From positions 186,001 to 250,000 of the forward strand of contig JADFCQ010000002.1 in assembly GCA_015223225.1 (NCBI GenBank): a stretch of 64,000 bases of DNA, written 5' to 3'. How positions within the stretch are numbered: the stretch's first letter is position 1; the number at the start of each line of letters is the position of its first letter. This document shows, piece by piece, positions 46,503 through 57,028 of this stretch. The stretch is from Acetobacteraceae bacterium H6797 (GTDB taxonomy: Bacteria; Pseudomonadota; Alphaproteobacteria; Acetobacterales; Acetobacteraceae). The translations under genes were made by a program, and so were the position numbers. The notes beneath the pieces were generated by a model that was not told the origin of the DNA, searched no databases, and saw nothing but the letters and a program-made list of their open reading frames with translations.

Positions 46503-47015
46503 ATGAGCTTTACCCTGCGCGATGCGACCCCGGCCGATCTGCCGGGCATCCTCGTCATCTACAACCATATCGTCGCGACCTCGACCGCGATCTATCTCGA
46601 CGATCCCGTGACGCTGGAAAACCGTGCCGCCTGGCTCGCCGATCGCCAAGGCAAGGGCTTCCCCGTGCTGGTCGCCATCGGTGCGCAGGGCGAGGTGCTC
46701 GGCTATGCCAGCTATGGCGAATTCCGCGGCGCCTTCCCCGGCTATCGCCTGACGGTCGAACATTCCGTGCATGTCGCGGAAGCGGCGCGCGGCATGGGCA
46801 TCGGCAAGGCGATGATGCGGGCACTGCTCGAACGCGCCAAGGCGGCCGGGCTGCATGTGATGATCGGCGTGATCGACGCGCAGAACGAGGTCTCCATCCG
46901 CCTGCATGAGAAGGCCGGCTTCCGCGTCGTCGGCAAGCTCGATCAGGTGGGCATCAAATTCGGCCGCTGGCTCGACGTGGTCTTCATGCAGACCGAGCCG
47001 GGGGCGCTTGCGTGA
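46503..47015 (+). CDS. GNAT acetyltransferase, phosphinothricin/methionine-sulfone type
   Basis: 170 residues. The sequence follows the Pat/MddA subgroup (IYNHIVATSTAIYLDDPVT, then AARGMGIGKAMMRALLERA for acetyl-CoA, and IRLHEKAGFRVVGKL). These enzymes acetylate the amino group of phosphinothricin, methionine sulfone/sulfoximine or related amino acids and are usually metabolic rather than resistance genes. Divergent from the XRE-cupin gene and overlapping the next small gene by four bases. Confidence 0.86.
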   Translation: MSFTLRDATPADLPGILVIYNHIVATSTAIYLDDPVTLENRAAWLADRQGKGFPVLVAIGAQGEVLGYASYGEFRGAFPGYRLTVEHSVHVAEAARGMGIGKAMMRALLERAKAAGLHVMIGVIDAQNEVSIRLHEKAGFRVVGKLDQVGIKFGRWLDVVFMQTEPGALA

Positions 47016-47239
47016 ACGACAACGAGCCGCCCGCCGGCATCGGCCATAACGGCGGCCCGCCGCTGGACGAACCGCTCGGCGGCGGCTGGCTGGGTTATGT
47101 CTGGAAGAAGGCCCACAAGAAAGCCTGGAAGACGCCGCCGCGCGAGATCGCCCTCGCGCGGCTGAAGCGGGCCGAGGAACTCGGCATGAGCTACAAGGAA
47201 TACACGCTCGAGATCATGGAGCGCGGGAAGTATCTCTGA
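47012..47239 (+). CDS. Small conserved-type protein with GHNGGPP motif
   Basis: 75 residues from GTG at 47012 (GTGA overlap with the GNAT stop, hence translational coupling). It begins with AGIGHNGGPPLDE, a motif I have often seen in short alphaproteobacterial proteins of unknown role, and continues as a basic helical region (WKKAHKKAWK). Unknown function. The gene context ties it to the acetyltransferase. Confidence 0.72.
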   Translation: MNDNEPPAGIGHNGGPPLDEPLGGGWLGYVWKKAHKKAWKTPPREIALARLKRAEELGMSYKEYTLEIMERGKYL

Positions 47240-47248
47240 CCGGGAATC

Positions 47249-48508
47249 TCAAAAACGGGCGGCGCTGAAGGGCCGCAGGTCGATCTCGGGCGCGCGGCGG
47301 GCCAGCAGGGCGCCGATGGCGCGGCCGGTGCGGGCCGAGCCCACCAGGCCGGTATGGCCATGGCCGAAGGCATGCAGCACGTCGCCGCATTCGCGCGAGG
47401 CACCGATCACCGGCAGCCCATCCGTGGTCGAGGGCCGGTGGCCCATCCAGAACTTGAAGCGATCCGCCGGCAGGTCACGCGGCAGGCCGGGGAAGCTGGA
47501 GAGCAGATGGTCTCGCAGGATCTCGGCGCGCTTCCAATTCGGCTCGGCCTCGATCCCCGCGATTTCCACCTGGCCCGAGGCGCGCAGCCCCGCCTCGGTC
47601 ATCACCACGCCCATCTTGCCGTCGGAGGGCATCAGGGGCGTGCGGGGATAAGCGCCCGCATCACCCAGCAGCACGGCGTGATAGCCGCGCTCGCTCTCCA
47701 GCGGCACATTGTCGCCCACCAGCTTGGCCAGCGGCTTGGAACGGATGCCGGCGGCGATCACCGCGCGATCGGCCGGCACTTCCCCCGCCGAACTCCGCAC
47801 GGCCTTCAGGCGGCCGCCCTCGATGCGGAAGCCCGTGGCGGCGGCGGAAATGCGCTTCGCCCCCTTGGCCTCGGCCAGCGCCACCAGCGCGGCCGTATAG
47901 CCGCCCGGATCGGTGCAATGCCCCGCCGCCTCGACCAGCACGCCGAAACCGTAGCGGCGATCGAGATCCGGCTCGCGCTGCCGCAGCTCCTCGGCCTCGA
48001 TCTCGCGCCATTCGATGCCCACGCGCCGCCGCACGCGCCAGGCCAGGGCCTCCGCCTTGAAGGCGGCACGGTTGGGGTAGATGTACATCGCCCCGCGCTG
48101 ATGGATCAGATGCCCCACCCCGGCCTCATCGGCGATGGCCTTGTGGATGGCAGGCGCCCCACGCAGCAGCGGCGCGATGGCCTCGGCGTGTTTCATTACC
48201 CGCGCCTCGGTGGCGCCCGCCAGCAAATAGCCCGCCAGCCAGGGCAGCGCGCGCGGCAGGTAGCGCCAGTTCACCGCGAGCGGGCCCAGCGGGTCGGCCA
48301 GGAATTGCGGCACCTTCTTCCAGGTGCCGGGCGTGGCGGGCGGAATGACCGACATGGGCGAGAGCCAGCAGCCATTCCCATAGGAGGCCGCCTGCTCGCC
48401 GCCGGGGGTCGCGGGCTCCATGATGCTGACCTCGAACCCCTCGGAAAGGGCGTTCAACGCCGCCATGGCGCCCACCACGCCCGCCCCGATCACCACCACA
48501 TGCGCCAT
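47249..48508 (-). CDS. FAD-dependent D-amino-acid dehydrogenase-like
   Basis: 419 residues of the DAO/DadA family. FAD motif VIGAGVVGAMAALNAL at the N-terminus, YGNGCWLSPMSVIPPA, GAMYIYPN, and the C-terminal GHGHTGLVGSARTGRAIG. Oxidises D-amino acids or related N-substituted amino acids, feeding electrons to the quinone pool. Convergent with the small GHNGGPP gene. No regulator or racemase gene adjoins. Confidence 0.85.
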   Translation of the reverse strand: MAHVVVIGAGVVGAMAALNALSEGFEVSIMEPATPGGEQAASYGNGCWLSPMSVIPPATPGTWKKVPQFLADPLGPLAVNWRYLPRALPWLAGYLLAGATEARVMKHAEAIAPLLRGAPAIHKAIADEAGVGHLIHQRGAMYIYPNRAAFKAEALAWRVRRRVGIEWREIEAEELRQREPDLDRRYGFGVLVEAAGHCTDPGGYTAALVALAEAKGAKRISAAATGFRIEGGRLKAVRSSAGEVPADRAVIAAGIRSKPLAKLVGDNVPLESERGYHAVLLGDAGAYPRTPLMPSDGKMGVVMTEAGLRASGQVEIAGIEAEPNWKRAEILRDHLLSSFPGLPRDLPADRFKFWMGHRPSTTDGLPVIGASRECGDVLHAFGHGHTGLVGSARTGRAIGALLARRAPEIDLRPFSAARF

Positions 48509-48710
48509 TCGCCAGCCCCCGATTCAAATCGGCGCGGAAGATGCGATGGAGGCGCCGGAATTAAAAGCGGGAATGGTCGAGGTCGGCACGCTTCGATACA
48601 TGACGCCTCGGTAAGGTCGCATTTTCTTCACAACCAGCCCCCATTTCGCCCGTTCCATAGAACAAAGGCAGCCGGGAGGCCGCCTTCGTCAGAATAGGAC
48701 GGAGTATAGA

Positions 48711-48920
48711 ATGGAACGCCGACGTCTTTTCCTGGGTCTCTTCGCCGCCGCGGTCGCCGCGCCGGTCGCCTTGGTCACGGCGAAAGCGGAGGCGCATCCC
48801 GCGCCCTATCCGCATCACCACCGGCCGCCGCCGCCCCCGCCGCGTCATCGCCGCCACCGGCACTACCGGCGCCACCATCATCCGCCGCCGCACCGGCCCC
48901 GCGGGCGCTTTCTTCATTAG
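48711..48920 (+). CDS. Tiny Tat-exported His/Pro/Arg-rich protein
   Basis: 69 residues. The N-terminus MERRRLFLGLFAAAVAAP is a twin-arginine-type signal, followed by AKAEA and a mature part of about 41 residues with 12 histidines, 13 prolines and 10 arginines, with HHHR and PPPPPP runs. Purely low-complexity, likely metal- or polyanion-binding. The start ATG at 48711 follows GGACGGAG. A strong bidirectional terminator follows at once. The real function is unknown; I would not assume a chaperone. The 200 bases upstream, back to the dadA-like gene, show no other feature. Confidence 0.7.
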   Translation: MERRRLFLGLFAAAVAAPVALVTAKAEAHPAPYPHHHRPPPPPPRHRRHRHYRRHHHPPPHRPRGRFLH

Positions 48921-48928
48921 GCCATGAA

Positions 48929-48958
48929 AAACCCCCGGGAGTAGCCTCCCGGGGGTTT
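48929..48958. terminator. Bidirectional terminator
   Basis: A perfect 13-bp stem (48929-48941 with 48946-48958) around TAGC, A-rich before and TCTCTTT after. It separates the His-rich gene from the convergent coxM-like gene. Confidence 0.92.
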
Positions 48959-48981
48959 CTCTTTGCATGAAGCGGCGCGGC

Positions 48982-49776
48982 TCAGCCGGCGTCGATCACC
49001 GCGCGCTTGGTCATGACCTTCACGAGATGCGCGCGATATTCAGCGCTGCCATGGATGTCGCTGTTCAGATCATCCGCGGCCTGGTCGAGATTGGCGACCG
49101 CCTCGGGCGACCAATTGGCTTCCAGCGCCGCCTCGGCCTCCGGGCGGCGGAAGGCGGAGGAGCCCGCGCCATTCACCGCGACGCGCACGCCCTGCGCCGT
49201 CTTGGCGACGAAGACGCCCGCCATGGAATAGCGGCTCGCCGGATTGCGCATCTTCGCATAACCGGCCTTGGCCGGAATGGGGAAGCGCACGGCGACGAGC
49301 AGCTCATCCGGCTCCAGCGCCGTGGTGAACATGCCCAGGAAGAACTCTTCGGCCGGGATGCTGCGCTTGTCGGTCACGAAGGTCGCGCCGAGGGCCAGGG
49401 CCGCGGCCGGGTAGTCGGCCGCCGGGTCGTTATTCGCACAGCTGCCGCCCATCGTGCCGCGATTGCGCACCTGGGTGTCGCCGATGGTCGAAGCCATAGC
49501 GGCGAGCGCCGGAATGGCGCCCTTGATCAGCGGATTGGTTGCGACCTCATAGTGCTTCACCATCGCGCCGATGACGATCTCATTGCCTTCCTGCGTCACC
49601 TTCTTCAGCTCGGCGATGCCCGAGAGGTCGATGAGTGCCGAAGGGCGGTTGAGGCGGTGCTTCAGCGCAGGCAACAGGGTCTGGCCGCCCGAGATCGGCT
49701 TGGCCTCCGGGTCGGCCGCGAGAATGGCGACCGCTTCGGCGACGCTGCTCGGCTTGTGATAAGCGAAATCGTACAT
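48982..49776 (-). CDS. Molybdenum hydroxylase FAD subunit (CoxM family)
   Basis: 264-residue FAD-binding medium subunit of a xanthine-dehydrogenase/CO-dehydrogenase-type enzyme. FAD motifs PISGGQTLLPALK and TIGDTQVRNRGTMGGSCANN with PAADYPAAAL are present. Third of the coxS-coxL-coxM series, 29 bases after coxL. It passes electrons from the 2Fe-2S clusters to an external acceptor. Substrate class not set by sequence. Confidence 0.92.
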   Translation of the reverse strand: MYDFAYHKPSSVAEAVAILAADPEAKPISGGQTLLPALKHRLNRPSALIDLSGIAELKKVTQEGNEIVIGAMVKHYEVATNPLIKGAIPALAAMASTIGDTQVRNRGTMGGSCANNDPAADYPAAALALGATFVTDKRSIPAEEFFLGMFTTALEPDELLVAVRFPIPAKAGYAKMRNPASRYSMAGVFVAKTAQGVRVAVNGAGSSAFRRPEAEAALEANWSPEAVANLDQAADDLNSDIHGSAEYRAHLVKVMTKRAVIDAG

Positions 49777-49805
49777 GGTTCCGAACCCTCTACGTCTACG
49801 GTCGC

Positions 49806-52199
49806 TTACTCGGCGGCCACGGCCGGGCGCCCGGCCTGAATGATGCCCCAGATCTTGGGCGCTGTCGCGGGCATGTCCACATGGGTCACGCCAAATTCCT
49901 TGAGTGCATCCACCACGGCATTGATCACGGCGGGCGGAGAGCCGATGGCCCCCACCTCGCCGCAGCCCTTCACGCCGAGCGGATTATGCGTGCAAAGCGT
50001 CGTATGCGTCGCGACGCCGACAGGCGGAAGGTCCTTGGCGCGCGGCATGGCATAGTCATTGAAACTGCCGGTCAGCAACTGGCCGTTGCCGTCATAGAGC
50101 GCATTCTCGAGCAGCGCCTGGCCGATGCCCTGCGCGACGCCGCCCTGCACCTGGCCTTCCACGATCATCGGATTGATCACGCGCCCGACATCGTCGACGG
50201 CGGTGAAATTCACCACCCGCACCTGGCCGGTATCGGGGTCGATCTCGACCTCGCAGATATGGCAGCCGCCCGGATAGGTGAAATTCTTCGGGTCATAGAA
50301 AGCGGTTTCCTCGAGCCCAGGCTCCAGCTCCTCGATAGGATAGTTATGCGGCACATAGGCCGCCATCGAGATATCGACGAGCGACTTCGTGCGGTCCGTA
50401 CCCGCGACGCGGAAGGTGCCCTTGTCGAACTCGATGTCCTCGACCGCGGCTTCCATCAGATGGGCGGCGATTTTCTTGCCCTTGGCGATGATCTTGTCCA
50501 TCGCCTTGACCATGGCGCTGCCGCCCACCGCGAGGCTGCGGCTGCCATAGGTGCCCATGCCGAAGGGGATTTTCCCCGTATCGCCATGCACGATATCGAC
50601 ATTCTCGAAATCCACCCCGAGCCGGTCGGCCACGAGCTGCGCGAAGGTCGTCTCATGCCCCTGCCCGTGGCTATGCGCGCCGGTGAAGACCGTGACGCTG
50701 CCCGTCGGATGCACGCGGATATTCGCGACCTCATAGAGCCCCGCCCGCGCGCCGAGCGCACCGGCCACGGCGGAAGGCGCGATGCCGCAGGCTTCGAGAT
50801 AGGTCGAGACGCCGATGCCGCGCAGCTTGCCCTTCGCGCGGGCCTCCGCGCGCCGCTGCTCGAACCCGTCCCAGCCCGAGGCTTTCATCGCCTCGCTCAA
50901 GGTCGAGAAATAATCGCCGCTGTCATATTGGAGCGCGACGGGCGTCTGATAGGGGAAGGCATCGGTCGGGATGAAGTTCCGCCGCCGCAACTCGATCCGG
51001 TCGAAACCCGTGGCGCCGGCGGCGACATCCACGAGCCGCTCCAGCAGATAGGTCGCCTCCGGCCGCCCCGCCCCGCGATAGGCATCGACCGGCACGGTAT
51101 GGGTGAAGATCGCCTTCACCTCCACATGGATGACCGGCGTGCGATACACGCCCGCGAGCAGCGTCGCGTAGAGATAGGTCGGGATGGCGGGCGCGAAGGT
51201 GGAGAGATAGGCGCCCATATTGGCCAGCGTCTTCACCCGCAGGCCGAGGAAATTCCCCTCCGCATCGAGCGCGAGTTCGGCATGGCTCACATGGTCGCGG
51301 CCATGCGCATCGGAGAGGAAACTCTCCGTCCGCTCCGCCGTCCATTTCACCGGCCGGCCGATTTTCGACGCGGCCCAGGTGACGATGGCCTCCTCGGCAT
51401 AGTGATAGATCTTGCTGCCGAAGCCGCCGCCCACATCAGGCGCCACCACCCGCAGCTTATGCTCCGGCAGCTTGAGCACGAAGGCGCCCATCAGCAGCCG
51501 GATCACATGCGGGTTCTGGCTTGTCGTATGGAGCGTGTATTCGCCCGAGGAAGGGTTGTATTCGCCGATCGCCGACCGCGGCTCCATCGCATTGGGCACG
51601 AGGCGGTTGTTGGTGAGGTCGAAGGGCACCACATGGGCGGCGCGGGCGAAGGCCGCGTCGGTCGCGGCCTTGTCGCCGATCTCCCAATCGAAGCAGAGAT
51701 TGCCCGCCACCTCGTCATGCACCAGCGGGGCGCCCGCCGCGATGGCATCCGTCACGGTTGAGACGGCCGGCAGCGTCTCGTATTCGACGCTGATGGCCTC
51801 GGTGGCATCCTTGGCCTGCTCATGCGTCTCGGCGATCACGACGGCCACCGGATCGCCCACATGCCGCACCTTGCCGATGGCGAGCACGGGATGGGCGGGC
51901 TCGGCCATGGGCGAGCCGTCCTTGTTTTTCACCCCCCAGCCGCAGGGAAGGCCGCCGAGCCCGGCCGCCTCGAGATCCTTGCCGGTGAAGACCGCGACCA
52001 CGCCGGGCATGGCCGAAGCCGCCGCCGTGTCGATGGCCAAGATCCGCGCATGCGGATGCGGGCTGCGCAGGACATGCGCATGGGTCTGCCGGGGTCGGTC
52101 GAAATCGTCGGTATATTGCCCGCGTCCGGCGAGGAATCTGGCATCCTCTTTCCGTTTGACGCTGGCGCCGATGCCGCTGAACGGGGCGACGACATTCAT
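49806..52199 (-). CDS. Molybdenum hydroxylase large subunit (CoxL family, form II type)
   Basis: 797 residues from ATG at 52199, with AGGAGA upstream. Molybdenum-cofactor-binding large subunit: [28 protein letters not shown], and the catalytic glutamate in [14 protein letters not shown] near the end. The active-site loop reads [11 protein letters not shown], not the AYRCSFR found in true (form I) CO dehydrogenases, and there is no cysteine for the Cu-S-Mo site. So this is a form II, non-CO-oxidising or unassigned hydroxylase, for example for a heterocycle or aldehyde. Its partners CoxS and CoxM flank it. Confidence 0.92.
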   Translation of the reverse strand: MNVVAPFSGIGASVKRKEDARFLAGRGQYTDDFDRPRQTHAHVLRSPHPHARILAIDTAAASAMPGVVAVFTGKDLEAAGLGGLPCGWGVKNKDGSPMAEPAHPVLAIGKVRHVGDPVAVVIAETHEQAKDATEAISVEYETLPAVSTVTDAIAAGAPLVHDEVAGNLCFDWEIGDKAATDAAFARAAHVVPFDLTNNRLVPNAMEPRSAIGEYNPSSGEYTLHTTSQNPHVIRLLMGAFVLKLPEHKLRVVAPDVGGGFGSKIYHYAEEAIVTWAASKIGRPVKWTAERTESFLSDAHGRDHVSHAELALDAEGNFLGLRVKTLANMGAYLSTFAPAIPTYLYATLLAGVYRTPVIHVEVKAIFTHTVPVDAYRGAGRPEATYLLERLVDVAAGATGFDRIELRRRNFIPTDAFPYQTPVALQYDSGDYFSTLSEAMKASGWDGFEQRRAEARAKGKLRGIGVSTYLEACGIAPSAVAGALGARAGLYEVANIRVHPTGSVTVFTGAHSHGQGHETTFAQLVADRLGVDFENVDIVHGDTGKIPFGMGTYGSRSLAVGGSAMVKAMDKIIAKGKKIAAHLMEAAVEDIEFDKGTFRVAGTDRTKSLVDISMAAYVPHNYPIEELEPGLEETAFYDPKNFTYPGGCHICEVEIDPDTGQVRVVNFTAVDDVGRVINPMIVEGQVQGGVAQGIGQALLENALYDGNGQLLTGSFNDYAMPRAKDLPPVGVATHTTLCTHNPLGVKGCGEVGAIGSPPAVINAVVDALKEFGVTHVDMPATAPKIWGIIQAGRPAVAAE

Positions 52200-52317
52200 G
52201 GCCGTGCTCTCCTGGATCGCGTTTCCCTGTCCCCCGGCCGGTGCCTTCATTGGGCCCGGCTTGTTATGGCGGACGCGGCGGGGGGCCGCGCCCGGGTCGT
52301 CGTAGCAGGCCCTGGGC

Positions 52318-52821
<504 letters not shown>

Positions 52822-52941
52822 GTATAATCCTCCCCCGCGGGCGCGCGCGGCGAAGGAACCGCGCGTTAGTGCGAGGGTGTGCATCCAGCGCCGCCGCGTC
52901 AAGGATGGGCGCGCGATCTTTTCGAGACCGTGAGCTTTGAT

Positions 52942-52962
52942 ATTGCGAGTTATTCTCAATTA
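52942..52962 (-). promoter_or_regulatory. Fur-like operator upstream of coxS
   Basis: The stretch TGCGAGTTATTCTCA at 52945-52959 has the 7-1-7 layout of a Fur-family site (consensus TGATAAT-N-ATTATCA). The right half ATTCTCA matches 6 of 7 positions, the left TGCGAGT 4 of 7. AT-rich flanks and its place between the dpp terminator and coxS suit an operator. Whether iron (Fur), manganese (Mur) or none is sensed cannot be read here. Confidence 0.4.
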
Positions 52963-52964
52963 CT

Positions 52965-53001
52965 GATCGAAAACAGGCCGGGAAGGTCGCCCTTCCCGGC
53001 C
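52965..53001 (-). terminator. Rho-independent terminator of the ABC importer operon
   Basis: GGCCGGGAAGG at 52976-52986 pairs with CCTTCCCGGCC at 52991-53001 around TCGC. Read on the minus strand it lies just after the last ABC gene and is followed by TGTTTTCG. It separates the importer from the molybdenum hydroxylase genes. Confidence 0.82.
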
Positions 53002-53019
53002 CGGTTCTGCCCGATGGGC

Positions 53020-54068
53020 TTAGGCCAGCAGCGCGACGTTGCGGGCGAGCGGGTTCTCCGCCTCCGGCTTATCGTGCAGATGGCAGGCGGCCAGATGCTC
53101 GGCACCGCCCGTCGAACGCAGTTCGGGCGTCTCCACCCGGCAGCGGTCGAAGACATAGGGGCAGCGCGTGTGGAAGCGGCAGCCCTTGGGCGGGTTGATC
53201 GGGCTCGGCACGTCGCCCTTGAGGATGATGCGCTCGCGCTGCGCGCCGGGCTCGGGCACCGGCACGGCGGAGAGCAGCGCTTCCGTATAGGGGTGCTTCG
53301 GCGCGGCGAAGAGGCTGCGCTTCGGCGCGATCTCGACGATGCGGCCCAGATACATCACCGCCACGCGATGCGTCATATGCTCGACCACCGCCAGATCGTG
53401 GCTGATGAACAGCATGGCGAGGCCGAGTTCCTTCTGCAGGTCCTGCAGCAGGTTTACGATCTGCGCCTTCACCGACACGTCGAGGGCCGAGACGGCCTCG
53501 TCGCAGATGATCAGTTCCGGCTCGCCCGCGAGCGCCCGGGCGATACAGATGCGCTGCCGCTGCCCGCCCGAGAATTCATGAGGCCAGCGGTCCACGGCAT
53601 CGCGCGGCAGGCGCACGAGGTCCATGAGCTTGGCGAGCCGCGCCTCGAGATCGGCATTGTCCTTGGCCAGGCCGAAATTGCGGATTGGCTCGGCCAGCAG
53701 GTCGCGCACCCGCATGCGCGGGTTCAGCGAGGAGAACGGGTCCTGGAAGACCACGCCCACGCGGCGGCGCATGGGGCGGAGCTTGCCGAGCGAGAGATCG
53801 TCGATCCGCTGCCCGTCGAGCACCACCTGCCCGTCCGTGATGTCGAACAGGCGCAGCAGTGCCTTGCCGACGGTGGACTTGCCACAACCCGACTCACCCA
53901 CGAGCGAGAGCGTCTCGCCCTTCTGGATGGAGAAGGAGACGCCATCGACGGCATAGACATAGCCCGTCGTGCCGCCGAAGAAGCCGGCCTTGATGGGGAA
54001 GTGCTTCTTGAGGTCATTGACCTCGAGCAGCGGGCGCCCCGCCTGAACCGTCGTCTGCATGCTGGCGC

Positions 54069-54072
<4 letters not shown>
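53020..54072 (-). CDS. Peptide/nickel-type ABC transporter ATPase (DppF-like)
   Basis: 350 residues. Walker [19 protein letters not shown] signature [16 protein letters not shown], Walker [15 protein letters not shown], and the C-terminal oligopeptide/dipeptide domain with the iron-sulfur-like cysteine pattern in [14 protein letters not shown]. Start overlaps the preceding ATPase gene by four bases (ATGA). With the DppD-like partner it makes the heterodimeric motor. Confidence 0.94.
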
Positions 54073-55091
<1,019 letters not shown>

Positions 55092-55094
55092 GCG

Positions 55095-56006
55095 TCAGAC
55101 CTTCTTCGCCATGCGCGGGTCGAGAGCGTCGCGCAGACCATCGCCCACCAGATTGACCGCGAGCACCGTCAGCGACAGGAAGATCGCGGGGAAGAACACG
55201 ATATAGGGCTTCACCTGCCACAGGGCGCGGCCCTCGGCCATGATATTGCCCCAGGACGGGATGATCGGCGGCGTGCCCGCGCCGATGAAGGAGAGGCCCG
55301 CCTCGATGAGCATCGCCGCCGCGCAGATATAGGTCGCCTGCACGGTCATGGGCGCGATGGTATTGGGCAGGATGTGGCGCCAGATGATCACCGGCGTGCG
55401 CGTGCCCGAGGCGATGGCCGCCTCGACATAGGGCTGCTCGCGGAGCGAGAGCACCACGCCGCGCACGAGGCGCGAGACGCGCGGGATTTCCGCCACCGTG
55501 ATGGCCAGGATCACGTTGCCGACCGAACCGCGCGTCAGCGCCATCAGCGCGATCGCCAGCAGGATCGACGGGATGGACATCAGCCCGTCCATGATCCGCA
55601 TGATGATGCTGTCGGCCCAGCGCACGAAGCCCGAGACCAGGCCGATGGCGAGGCCGATGATCGAGGCGAAGAAGGCCACGCCGAAGCCCACGATCAGCGA
55701 GACGCGCGCGCCGTAGAGCACGCGGGAATAGACGTCGCGGCCGAGCATGTCGGTGCCGAACCACCAGCGGGCGGAGGGCTCGCGGGTGCGCATCGCGGGC
55801 GCGAGCGCCGTCGGGTCCTTCGTCCAGAGGAAGGGCGCGAAGACAGCGACGCCGATGATCAGCACCAGCATCGCCAGACCGAGCGTCATCGTCGGATTGC
55901 GACGAACGAAACCGATCAGGCCCTTGCGAGCCTTAACGGGCGGCAGGATGTCGGGCATCGGCTGGGCCGCGGCCACGTCCTCCGGCTTGAGAGCGGCGGT
56001 GCTCAA
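55095..56006 (-). CDS. Peptide/nickel-type ABC transporter permease (DppC-like)
   Basis: 303 residues, about six membrane helices, with the EAA-type cytoplasmic loop ([21 protein letters not shown]). The N-terminal TM domain and OppC signature at the start are typical. The start is TTG at 56006 inside the overlap TTGA with the DppB-like stop, with GAGGA upstream. Confidence 0.92.
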   Translation of the reverse strand: MSTAALKPEDVAAAQPMPDILPPVKARKGLIGFVRRNPTMTLGLAMLVLIIGVAVFAPFLWTKDPTALAPAMRTREPSARWWFGTDMLGRDVYSRVLYGARVSLIVGFGVAFFASIIGLAIGLVSGFVRWADSIIMRIMDGLMSIPSILLAIALMALTRGSVGNVILAITVAEIPRVSRLVRGVVLSLREQPYVEAAIASGTRTPVIIWRHILPNTIAPMTVQATYICAAAMLIEAGLSFIGAGTPPIIPSWGNIMAEGRALWQVKPYIVFFPAIFLSLTVLAVNLVGDGLRDALDPRMAKKV

Positions 56007-56944
56007 TAGCGGATCCTCGGGTCGAAGAGGGTATAGGCAAGGTCGATGGCGAGGTTGATCAGCACGTAGACGAAGCTGAACAGCAGCACCACGCCCTGGA
56101 TGACCGGATAGTCACGGCGCAGGATGGCATCAACCGTGAGGCGGCCGAGGCCCGGAATGGCGAAGACGCTCTCCGTGATGACCGCGCCGCCGATCAGCAG
56201 CGCGATGCCCAGGCCGATCACCGTCACGATCGGCACGGCGGCGTTCTTCAGCGCATGCAGGAAGAGGATGCCCTTCTGCGCCACGCCCTTGGCGCGGGCG
56301 GTGCGGATGTAATCCTGCTGCAGCACCTCGAGCATCGTCGCACGCGTGATGCGGGCGATGAGCGCGATATAGGCGCTGCCCAGCGCGATGGCCGGCAGGA
56401 TCAGGTTCTGCAGCCAGGGCCAGAAGCCGCGCGAGAGGGGCGTGTAGCCCTGCACCGGCAGCCAGTCGAGTTCGAGCGCGAAGTAATAGGCGAGAAGATA
56501 GCCGACCACGAAGACCGGCACCGAGAAGCCGAGCACCGCGAAAGCCATCACGCCACGATCGATGAGCGTGCCGTGCTTCCAGGCGGCGACCACACCCATC
56601 GGCAGCGCGATGATGATGGCGATGAACAGCGTGAGCACCATCAGCGAGAGCGTGGGCTCGATACGCTGCGCGATCATCGTGCTGACGGGCAGGTTCGTGA
56701 AGATCGAAGTGCCGAGGTCGCCCGTGACGATATGCCACGCCCATTCGCCGAAGCGGACGAGGAAGGGCCGGTCGAGGCCGAGCGAGGCGCGGATGCGTTC
56801 CACGTCCTCAGGCGTTGCCTGGTCGCCCGCGATCACCGCGGCCGGATCGCCGGGCGCGAGATAGAGCAGGCTGAAAACGAAGAGAGCGACCACCGCCATG
56901 ACGGGGATGGTGGCCAGCACTCGGCGGATGAAATACGCGAACAT
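56003..56944 (-). CDS. Peptide/nickel-type ABC transporter permease (DppB-like)
   Basis: 313 residues, six helices, with the N-terminal MFAYFIRRVLATIPVMAVVA and the EAA-type loop DYIRTARAKGVAQKGILFLH. First membrane component after the binding-protein gene; a hairpin in the gap before it suggests lower expression than the binding protein. Confidence 0.93.
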   Translation of the reverse strand: MFAYFIRRVLATIPVMAVVALFVFSLLYLAPGDPAAVIAGDQATPEDVERIRASLGLDRPFLVRFGEWAWHIVTGDLGTSIFTNLPVSTMIAQRIEPTLSLMVLTLFIAIIIALPMGVVAAWKHGTLIDRGVMAFAVLGFSVPVFVVGYLLAYYFALELDWLPVQGYTPLSRGFWPWLQNLILPAIALGSAYIALIARITRATMLEVLQQDYIRTARAKGVAQKGILFLHALKNAAVPIVTVIGLGIALLIGGAVITESVFAIPGLGRLTVDAILRRDYPVIQGVVLLFSFVYVLINLAIDLAYTLFDPRIRY

Positions 56945-56988
56945 GGCGCTCGGCTTAATCCTTCGCAGCTAGATCGGAAACAGCAATA

Positions 56989-57012
56989 CCTGGCGGACCG
57001 GGATCCGCCAGG
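56989..57012 (-). terminator. Intra-operon hairpin between binding protein and permease
   Basis: CCTGGCGGA at 56989-56997 pairs with TCCGCCAGG at 57004-57012 around CCGGGA, in the 84-base gap after SBP-1. Read on the minus strand it is followed by TATTGCTG. No clear U-tract, so a partial attenuator or RNA-end stabiliser. Confidence 0.55.
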
Positions 57013-57028
57013 GCCCGACGTCTCCGGC

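Noticed and set aside
46503..47015. Dedicated phosphinothricin resistance gene
   Set aside because: Pat-like GNAT proteins are widespread metabolic enzymes; no cluster context supports resistance.
49881..51761. A 626-codon plus-strand frame opposite the CoxL gene
   Set aside because: Shadow of the molybdenum hydroxylase gene, which has all cofactor motifs.
49806..52199. CO dehydrogenase (aerobic carbon monoxide oxidation)
   Set aside because: The CoxL active-site loop is AYRGAGR, not AYRCSFR; form II enzymes are not shown to oxidise CO, so the name was not used.
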